From Plumapathes pennacea (Eukaryota; Cnidaria; Anthozoa; Antipatharia; Myriopathidae), in NCBI GenBank assembly GCA_964036295.1, contig OZ038467.1:6751001-6815000 (forward strand): a DNA stretch of 64,000 nt. The letters are read 5' to 3'. Below the pieces are notes generated by a model that saw only the letters and a list, made by a program, of their open reading frames with translations, was not told the DNA's origin and did no database searches. Of the stretch, positions 55,935 to 64,000 are shown piece by piece; position 1 is the stretch's first letter, and every line of letters begins with the position of its first letter. The translations under genes were made by a program, and so were the position numbers.

Positions 55935-56510
55935 TATGATGTGATGTTCATGGCTTGCATTGGGTATGAATGTGTTTTTGGTCTGGATAGGGTGATATTG
56001 TGTATTTGGACTGGGATAGGGTATGATTTTGTCTTATTGGTCTGGGTAGGGTATGATTTTGTGTTTTTACACTAGGATAGGAATCAATTTTGTTTTTTGG
56101 TATATATGATAAGATGGGATTTTATCTTTTTGGTCTTGGATAAGATATGAGTTTTGTGTTTTTTTGTCTGGGATAGGGTGTAATTTTGACAAGGATGTTT
56201 GAAATAAAGGCTACGCATTTTGGGGGAAACGGTTACCAAAATAGACTTAAACTTAGGTTTTGAGAACCTTGCAGCACATTTCCACCAAAACTCCAAGGTA
56301 CACTAACTCACCCCACCCCGTTCCCGCTCTGAAATAGGGCGTAGATTTTATCTTTTTGGTCTGGAATAGAATCAGCTTGTTGTGGTATTTGGTTCGAAAT
56401 AGGGTGCAATATTCGGGATACCTGTCTGAAATAGGGTATGGAAAACCGTGTTTTTTTGGTCTGAAATACGGTAGCAGCTCGTCGCGGCTTCGTTTTGCTG
56501 GGCAACGAAA
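55935..56510. repeat. Degenerate minisatellite (TTTTTGGTCTGGGATAGGGT)
   Basis: About 15 units of roughly 30-36 bp, each with a GGTCTGRRATAGGGTATGA-like core and a T run. An inverted related block occurs at 63780-63960. Confidence 0.75.
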
Positions 56511-57448
56511 ACATGGTAAGTTTGACACCCTGAAAACATCGAAGGACGCAATGTGAGAGAGAAAGGGCTGAGTTGAGTCGACATATGTTACGGAAACATC
56601 GTTATGTGTATTAGTAAACTTGTACTACTTGGCTTGACTTTAACCTGAATTTGAGGCTTTTTTCTGGGGAGATGTGGTAATAGGGGCGAGAGAAGAGAGG
56701 AAAAAAGCATAATTTTCATTTCTCTCCTCTCTCCCAGTCTGTTAGGCCGAGAGAAAAATTAACCGAAAAATTAGCCTGATACTCAGGTTAGCTTGACTTG
56801 GACTAGCTCAGCGCGCAAACATCAAAACGTTGCAACATGGCAATTGAGAGGTGTCGAGATGTATTTCTATGATTGTCGTGCAATTAAAGAAAAAATAGTG
56901 TCAATGAAAACGATGTACCGAAGTGTTGCGAGAAAGGCTGCGAAAATTTGCGTTGCTTGCAACCATGTTGTCAGTCCTGGCATAACTGTTGTTGCGTTCA
57001 ACGCAGGCACAACAAATGTTTCTGAAGTTTTTCAGAAATATAGATACTTTATGTGCCCAGGACACAAAATTAACCGTTGCACTTCTTTATGATCAGCCAT
57101 TAAGTGATCGCAGATTTTAGACTGCACTTTGAACACGACACAATACACGTTTTTCCTTTTACAGGTGCAGGCCCAACTTTTTGCAACCGTAGATTCACTG
57201 GAAGTTTTGCGTAGTAAAAGAAGCACTCAGGATTCAGAGCGTAAAAACGGTGCAGTTGTAAGAACAAATAATATTCTGGCTTTTATTTGAGAGCGTCAAT
57301 ACCCAGACTTTGATGCCCCTGGGGTGGGGGGTCTTAGTAAAGACGAAATAAGAGACGCCCAGTTGAATTGCGCACATGGCCTGGTAAAGATTGAAATACG
57401 AGATCCATCGGTTCTCGTTCATTCGGCGTTCGTTTATCTATCGCGCAT
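56511..57448. other. Intergenic stretch before the CUB/EGF/CTLD gene
   Basis: No gene is supported. A 99-codon open frame at 56793-57092 lacks a recognisable domain and splice context. Confidence 0.35.
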
Positions 57449-60400
57449 ATGGAGGAGAGGATGTCGCGGGGAATGTTCGTGTGTTCTGCCCTCTTTGTTT
57501 CGATCATCTCGTTTTCGGCGTTCGTCAGAGGAGCAGATACCAGATCTGGTGAGTTTTAACACACTGAGTTTGACAATCAGACTACAAGTATCTGACTGAT
57601 GAAACGCAATACAGGAGTGACGTTTTGTCAACTTTTTAAAATCTGTTCGCTGCCACATTTATCTGTTTAAACAAAACTTCAAAATGCAAAAACATGAACT
57701 TCCCCACAACAACGTGAGTACTCATCGAGAGCTTTCATTTGAGTGCTCACATTCTTGGTCCACTGCATCGCCTTGAGCTGTGAAGTATCTTTAGGAATCT
57801 TGGAGATTTAGCACACCCGTTGCTAATAATGCGATAAGACAGCTGAAGAGGCTGGTGGATAGATCACTTCACGCTTAATCCAAGCTTTACTGTAAATAAA
57901 AATCACTGGCCCCTTACACTCTGTTATAAGAAAGGTAAAATTTATAGATGCGAGGGATTCAGATTGCACAGATGCTCTTACTCAGCTTGACATTCCGCAG
58001 GTAATGGGTCACGTAATGAAACGCAATATATCAGTGATGATACACAGACGTTTTTTCAAAGCAAACAAATATTTATTGTTGGCTTTAGCGGTGGGGGGGG
58101 GGGGGGGGGGGGGGGGGAGGTGGTGCGAATGGTTGGGGAGGATTGGAAGGTGATTTTCAGGTCAATCAAAGACAGACGTTTTTCATGGGCCAAACTCGAT
58201 GAAAAATGACATGAAAAACTCGGTCTTACTGTGAAAAGTTACAGGACTAGCCCAAGCGCGCATGATGTCCTATTGTGTTGCGCTGCGTTGAGCTCAACTA
58301 CGTAAAACGATTTTTAATCGACAACTATAAAAGCGTTTCCACACACACAAGTTTAGTTGTCGAAATGAAGGGCGCTGACTTGCAACATCGTTGGCGTTGC
58401 TACAAAAATTTGCGTAGTTATCGACAACTCACTCACAGACGAGAAAAAGTGAGTTGTCGATCACAAAACCGCCGCGTTTGTTATCGACAACTAAAGTAGT
58501 TTTCCTCTTGAAAAGGAAAACTACTTCGTTGTCGACGCGACTTTACTTTTCATCGTTTTGTTATCGATAACTTGATTTACAGACGAATTTTTTTGTTATC
58601 GATAACTAAATAGTTGTCGATAACATTTTGCCTCGTCTGTGGAGGTCCTAACTGTAATTGTTGCGCAAAGCAGCGGGGTATCACATAAATCCCATGGAAA
58701 CATTTGTCTGCGCCTCACGAGATCGGGCCATTGCTACGTATTCCCGTGGTCTTTCTATTTCCCGGTTTGAGTGGCAGCGAAAAAAAATGTTTTTATTCCA
58801 TTACAGATACCTGTGGTGGGATGCTCACTGGAATGTCCGGTGAAATTTCCACACCCAACTATCCCCAGCCCTACCCAACCAATATCACGTGCGTTTGGCG
58901 AATCAAAGGAGGAAATTCACATATCAATCTGACTTTTCTAGATTTTCAGGTACGACCATTTTTTTTTTTTTTTTTTTTCGTTTTTTGTTTGTTTTTTTTG
59001 GGGGGGGGGAGGGGGGAGGGGGTGGGGGTTGAATTCTTTTCTTTGTGACCTTTCCTTGAATATAAAGCCCCATGCACACGAGCAAGTTTTCTATGACAAG
59101 TTTTCTGCGACAAGCTCTTTTTGCTCGTGTACATGAGAAAATGTGGGCAAATTTTCTGTGACAAATGCATTTGCTGAGAAGCTGGCGTACTAGCTTTTTT
59201 ATGACAAGGAAAACTTGTCACAGGTGAAATTTGCTCGTGTACACGAAAACTTGTCAAAGTTTTTCGGAAACTTTAGTTCCCATGTCTTCATTTTGCGAGT
59301 ATGTTCGCACGGTCAAGATGGCGGTATCCACAACATTGACAACAAAGTCTTTGAATTAGCCATATAATGCAATTAGCCTCTTGCTGGAAGCTTTGAGATC
59401 ACGCGAAAAGTTTATGGAACTCCAAGTCAGAAGGAAAAGAAACAACGAAAAATTGTCAAAAAACTTGTTAAAAGAAAATTGCTCGACCGTATACCCGAGC
59501 AAATCATTTGTCACAGAAAACTTGTCATAGAAAACTTGCTCGTGTGCATGGGGCTTAATATAAAATATTAATTGGTGCTGCTGCTGTGAATTAACCCCGC
59601 CCGGAAGAAGACACGAAAGAGATCTTCAGCGCGAAATAGTTAGTCCAACTTTAATTACTGCATTTTAAAAACCTGATCACCCCTTCTCTCCTTAGCTGGA
59701 GGGGTCTCCGACTTGCAAGGCTTTCGACTACCTTGAGGTGGGTTACCGTTACGACAGGGTAATGAGAGTCTGTGGATCTCGGCTCCCCTGGATGTGGGTT
59801 GTACCGGTAGAAGGCAACAATATCGAGTTTAAGTTCCACAGCGATACCTCACTGAGTGAAAGAGGGTTCAAGCTGACATACGCCAAATACGGTAGGTGAT
59901 TGTTTCTCACTTCTTGTCCCAAACATCTTGACAAGAATGACTTTGATAAGTATAAATAAACTTGAAGTTTGTGCTCGTCACGCTGTTCTGTTCTTCAGAT
60001 ATCAATGCATGTTTGAAGGACAACGGAGGGTGCGCTCACAACTGCAACTTCAAAGCTGGGAAAATAAAATGTAGTTGTAAACAAGGATACCTTCTTCAGT
60101 GGAATAAAAGGCAATGCTATGGTAAGCATCTTTTAGGAAATATAACGGGTCGTTTTCGGAATGAAATGCGTATAATTATTACTTTTTTTTAATGTAGGAG
60201 TTTAGTAAAGACCTCTTAAATCGGATTGGGTAAAGTGTTTGGGAAGACTTGCTTTGTCGAAAACTGTGTAGCTTTGTTTTAGCAAAATGAGAATACAGTG
60301 GAACCTCCCTGAGCGATCACCAAACCAGAGTTCCGATTGTTTCCTCAGTTAAATATCTAGACTTGCTTTCGAACGACTTTCCTAAAAGCAAAAGCTTAAG

Positions 60401-61903
60401 TGAGCACACTTTCGGTTCTGTGATCTGTATCTGAGTATCCCATTGGGATACTATAGCTGAACTCCATCGGTAACTTTATTTGGGCCTTGTATGTTGACAA
60501 ATTCCCGCCCGCGACCGCCTTGGAAAATAGAGAGAAGCGCTATTACTGAAGGTCCTGCCATACGAGTCGGTTTTCCCTTACAACTTGACAACGAAACATT
60601 GGAGTGTAAGACATTGTGGAAGAAATTGTGCGTGCAAGACCCCCTCTTTACTGAACACGTCTCGCAACAAAATTTTGCAAGACGAGTTTGCAGGTACTTT
60701 CTGTACGTCGCGTGGAAGTTGTGAAGAAAGCTTGAGCGTCTGACAGCCTATAGCAACTTGCAATGCTGCTTTAGTCTTGCCAACGTTGCTTTGCAAGTAG
60801 CGTACAAAAGAAAACCGCGTAACAGGGTCTTGACCCGTTGATGAATACCTTAACCCAGTTCTGTTTTCAAGCTGCATGTTCAGTTGAAAGTGCTTGCTGT
60901 TCTTCCCAGACATAGACGAGTGCCGTTCCTGGAGACAATTACACGACTGCAAAAGGAATCAAATCTGCGTCAACAGCCCTGGAAGTTTCCGCTGCGTTTG
61001 TAAAGCCGGGTACAGATACAATAACAAGACAGATGCTTGTGATGGTAAGTTTAGACCTGGGCTGTAAGACAAAAGATGACAAAAGCCACAGTAAAGACAA
61101 GAAACAAGTGTATTTTTATCAAGATATGATAGCATTTTTTTAGATATAGTCCCTGATCTTAGCACAGCAGCAACACGTAAAAGTTACTGTTTGATGCCGA
61201 AATACTTAAATCCGTAATCAGTTTGTCGATTTGCTCTCACGAAGGGCTAATGTTCGAAGCGTCGGCCAAAACATTCTTCAACAAACCGTAAAACTCTGTT
61301 TTAAAGCCACCCGGTTATACATGTAGGCCCAACATTCTCTAGTAGTTTTTCCTTGAAAATAGCAGCTTCTATTTTTTACTTCAACTTACTTAAAGAACGG
61401 TTCATTAACGCAATCTTACGCCATCATTTGAACAGTAAATCTGACACTAGTGGTAATAAAAGTTTGTTTACATTTCGTTTAGAACCTACCCAAAACCCCT
61501 TAGGAAGTTGATAGGACTAGTGCTTAATACCCCATTAATACTCCACCGGGATTCTACTGTAACCCTGTGACTGCGATATTTACTTAAATCAACCTGCTCG
61601 TTGATGCAAGTAATTTTTTACTTTATTTGTGTTGCTTTCTGTTTCACGAATTCACTGATGTCTTCTTACCACTAGAAATTGATGAATGCCAGGAACGGAA
61701 GGATTTGTGCCAAAACGGTCGCTGCCGTAACACAATTGGCAGTTTTGATTGTGACTGCGACCCTGGATATATTCGACATATATTGGATAAACGTTGCGAA
61801 AGTATGCTATTTTGTTGATCTAATATCGAACGATGACCTGCACATCTAATCGTCTATCTGTAGCTGTTCATTTATCCGTCCTTTCTTTCCTCCTCCCCTC
61901 TCC

Positions 61904-61934
<31 letters not shown>

Positions 61935-63221
61935 CCTGAAATTTACGCGACCTATCTGTCTACCGTCTTTAAAACATTAGACATTAGGCGACAACAATCA
62001 AACAGTTCATTTATTTCTCCGTTTAGCTGTCTCGCTCCTATTCTCTAGCCATCCAGTTACTCATCCCTTCATCCCTTGCGTCCATCCATCCTTTGAAAGA
62101 CAAAAGTAGCAAATTTAGGGGACGGGTCTCATTCGCAAACATTGAGATCAGAAAGGAGAAGGGAAGAAGTAACCATAAAAAATTTCGTTCGTTAACTTCT
62201 TCCGTAACTTTTGCATCCTCAGTACAAATGTGTCCAGGTGGCTGGTCACAGTTCGACAGCTCCTGCTACTTCATTCCCAACCAGATGACCAACTGGACTT
62301 CTGCGCGCACAGTCTGCAGGAGCCGTGGTGCAGATCTCGTTGCAATTAATTCCGAAATGGAGAATAATGTGGTTGCTACTTTGGTTAGAAACCATGACAT
62401 AAGTAGACATACTTGGATTGGTCTGTTCAAAGATCCCAAGAACTCGTCTTTGTGGCTCTGGAGCGATGGATCGAGTCTCAACTTCACCAAATGGTTGTAT
62501 GACGGCATTACTCGATGGGTACAGGAAAATCATTGTATCAGCAGGCAGTGGGATAGTAGATGGACATACAGATTTTGTTATTTACGGGAGAGGTTTGTTT
62601 GCGAAACGAAAGGTGAGATCAGCTCCTTTAATTTCCAAACATTGATCTCTGAACAAGCAAATACTAAAGTACTATATCTCGAACAGAATCCGATTTCCAT
62701 TGGAAATGAAGTTGGCAGAAATTGTTTCCATGGTATTTCTATACCTCATAGTGTGGAGTAGGACAAAACAGTGGGGTATCGTCCAGGGCCCAGTTGTTCA
62801 GATAACCTACACCCAGGGTTAAGCAAGTTCTTTATCTCGCCTTCTTCTCTATGCACATATATGTGTAACGTACAGTGTAACGTGACACGACTTTTCTGGC
62901 TGTGTTATGTGGCCCTTGTGTGACATATAGTGTGGCATGACATGACATTTGGAATGTTTTGTCACGTGATGCTACTTTTGGGGGTGTGGCGTGACATGAT
63001 AGTTGAGATGGTGTGACCACCGGGCCCACAACTTCATTCCTGCCGGTGAAACAGTGCGTTGTGTTTTCCATCCTTCATCACGCTGTTCTGTCTTTCAGTT
63101 GTCAATGGATGTTTGACGGACAATGGCGGATGCGCTCACAGCTGCAGCTTCAAAGCTGGAAAAGTAGAATGTAGTTGTGATCAAGGATATCGTCTGAGTT
63201 GGAATAAAAAGAATTGCACTG
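57449..63221 (+). CDS. Secreted CUB-EGF-EGF-EGF-CTLD-EGF protein, 5' eight exons (continues past window)
   Basis: Exons: 57449-57548 (signal peptide [20 protein letters not shown].. to GAD), 58807-58949 and 59696-59891 (CUB domain, [20 protein letters not shown] with YPTNITCVW), 59999-60121 (EGF), 60910-61044 (calcium-binding EGF, DIDEC), 61676-61801 (calcium-binding EGF, EIDEC), 62223-62612 (C-type lectin-like domain with WIGLF and ENHC), 63099-63221 (EGF). Apart from the intron inside the CUB domain, every intron is phase 1, the hallmark of exon shuffling. In the CTLD the EPN/QPD and WND calcium-site motifs are not evident, so sugar binding is doubtful. Such mosaic proteins act in extracellular matrix, adhesion or innate recognition. 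Exons 4 and 8 are a recent duplicate pair, including flanking intron sequence. The 3' end is outside the window. Confidence 0.88.
58290..58650. repeat. Foldback region with about nine GTTGTCGATAAC-type motifs
   Basis: GTTATCGACAACT, AGTTGTCGAT, GTTATCGATAACT and TAGTTGTCGATAAC recur in both orientations. An inner hairpin AGTAGTTTTCCTCTTG/AAAAGGAAAACTACTT lies at 58495-58530. TATCGATA is itself palindromic. It lies in intron 1 of the CUB/EGF gene, after a poly(G) tract at about 58091. Confidence 0.7.
59066..59555. mobile_element. MITE with AGCCCCATGCACACGAGCAA ends, TAA target site (PIF/Harbinger-like)
   Basis: The arm of about 44 bp is inverted at the right end. Direct TAA flanks at 59063-59065 and 59556-59558. 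The interior is rich in ACTTGTCA/TGACAAG motifs. It is 490 bp and lies in CUB/EGF intron 2. Confidence 0.8.
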
Positions 63222-63450
63222 GTAAGCATCTTTTAGGAAGCAGAAGGGCTGAAATGCGCATACCACAACATCCAGTAAAGTGTGACGTTTTAAGAAGTAA
63301 ATTGACTAAAGCTGTGTAACTGTTTGGGCTATTGTAGCTAAAGTGAGAACAAAGTGGAACATCCTCGAGCGATCACCTAACCGAAGTCCCGATTGGTTCC
63401 TCGGTCAAATTACCAGACTGGTTTGTAAAATCAAAACCAATGCAAGTGCA
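60121..63450 (+). repeat. Exon 4 / exon 8 intron-spanning duplication
   Basis: Downstream of both EGF exons the introns share GGTAAGCATCTTTTAGGAA, then GAAATGCG, then GTGGAAC..CGAGCGATCACC and CCGATTG.TTCCTC. Upstream both have CACGCTGTTCTGT..TTCAG. So a unit of at least 400 bp, exon plus flanks, was copied. Confidence 0.8.
61913..61935. repeat. (CT)n microsatellite
   Basis: A CT run after a poly(C) tract in a CUB/EGF intron. Confidence 0.85.
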
Positions 63451-63779
63451 TTGCCAATCACGGAGGCCGTAAACATTTTCAACCAATCAGAAGCTAAAGC
63501 AATTTGTATTTGGGTTTACTCTAAAGAAGAAATCAATCAGCAATGCAAGGGACGAGGTTAAAAGGGATGACTTAAACGGAGCTGACGTCCTTTTTAACAT
63601 TCCAACCCTTGTTCTCTTTTCAAACTGCTCAGTTGAAAATGGGTAAGCAGGTTAGACAGGTTATAAATCAAATCAATCTGTTTGATATACAGTCAGACTA
63701 ACAAACGGACGGGTAGATAGAAATACGGATCGACAAATAGGCCGACAGGGGAAGGGGGGGGGGGGGGGTACTCCTCGTA

Positions 63780-63960
63780 ATTTTGGGTGGGAGTCTGCCG
63801 CCCGGATCTGAAAACCCCTTACCCTTAATTTGAACCCTATTTTAGACCAAATACCAAAATATGTTGCCCTATTTCAGACCAAAGACTCAATATCGATACC
63901 CTGCTTCAGATTAAAATGCTGGAAACGATAGCCTTTGCACCGGCACATACCTCTCTTCTC
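63780..63960. repeat. Inverted copy of the GGTCTGAAATAGGG minisatellite
   Basis: CCCTATTTYAGACCAAAKAC units are the reverse complement of those at 55935-56510. They follow a poly(G) tract at 63747-63768 and continue to near the window edge. Confidence 0.65.
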
Positions 63961-64000
63961 CCCCACGAAACTAAGCACATGGGGACTTGTCATCTGAACT

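Noticed and set aside
56793-57092. 99-codon open frame upstream of the CUB/EGF gene
   Set aside because: No recognisable domain, no supported splice sites and no clear start context.

Overview
The window is a piece of animal nuclear genome with compact multi-exon genes, short GT-AG introns (one GC-AG) and many short non-autonomous DNA transposons. Gene content and the mix of foldback elements suggest an anthozoan cnidarian such as a stony coral or a relative. That placement is inference from style and homology, not a database match. Exons were assembled by hand from splice signals and reading-frame phase; every complete gene model below closes in frame.

Layout from left to right: (1) the last three exons of an AP-1/AP-2 adaptor beta subunit (+, 289-905). 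(2) A secreted, probably GPI-anchored beta-propeller like the C-terminal half of FSTL4/5 (-, 2025-6533). (3) About 3.5 kb of intergenic DNA with foldback elements and a palindromic minisatellite. (4) CCDC62 (+, 10043-19687, 22 exons, 684 codons). (5) An intronless six-blade kelch protein (-, 22962-24206). (6) An intron-containing tRNA-Tyr (+, 25003-25088). (7) PIGV, the GPI second mannosyltransferase (-, 26537-28407), head to head with (8) EIF3C (+, 28509-44337, 29 exons, 951 codons), with only 101 bp between their start codons. (9) Converging on EIF3C, a type I membrane receptor with a mannose-6-phosphate-receptor-homology (MRH) ectodomain and a long multi-exon cytoplasmic tail (-, about 44672-53944). 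(10) Divergent from it, a two-exon four-helix membrane protein (+, 54508-55685). (11) The 5' part of a secreted CUB-EGF-EGF-EGF-CTLD-EGF gene (+, 57449-63221) that runs off the right edge.

Functional themes are GPI-anchor synthesis (PIGV) near a probable GPI-anchored ectoprotein, endosomal sorting (AP beta, MRH receptor), translation initiation (EIF3C), and secreted adhesion or lectin proteins. No operons, CRISPR arrays or viral genes were seen.

The most unusual signal is in EIF3C. Pieces of its own exon-intron junctions (exon 1, exon 13 acceptor, exon 23 donor, exon 25 donor amplified about four times) are copied into the adjoining non-coding DNA. The right-hand gene and the MRH gene also carry duplicated exons with their flanking introns, so local junction-spanning duplication recurs through the window.
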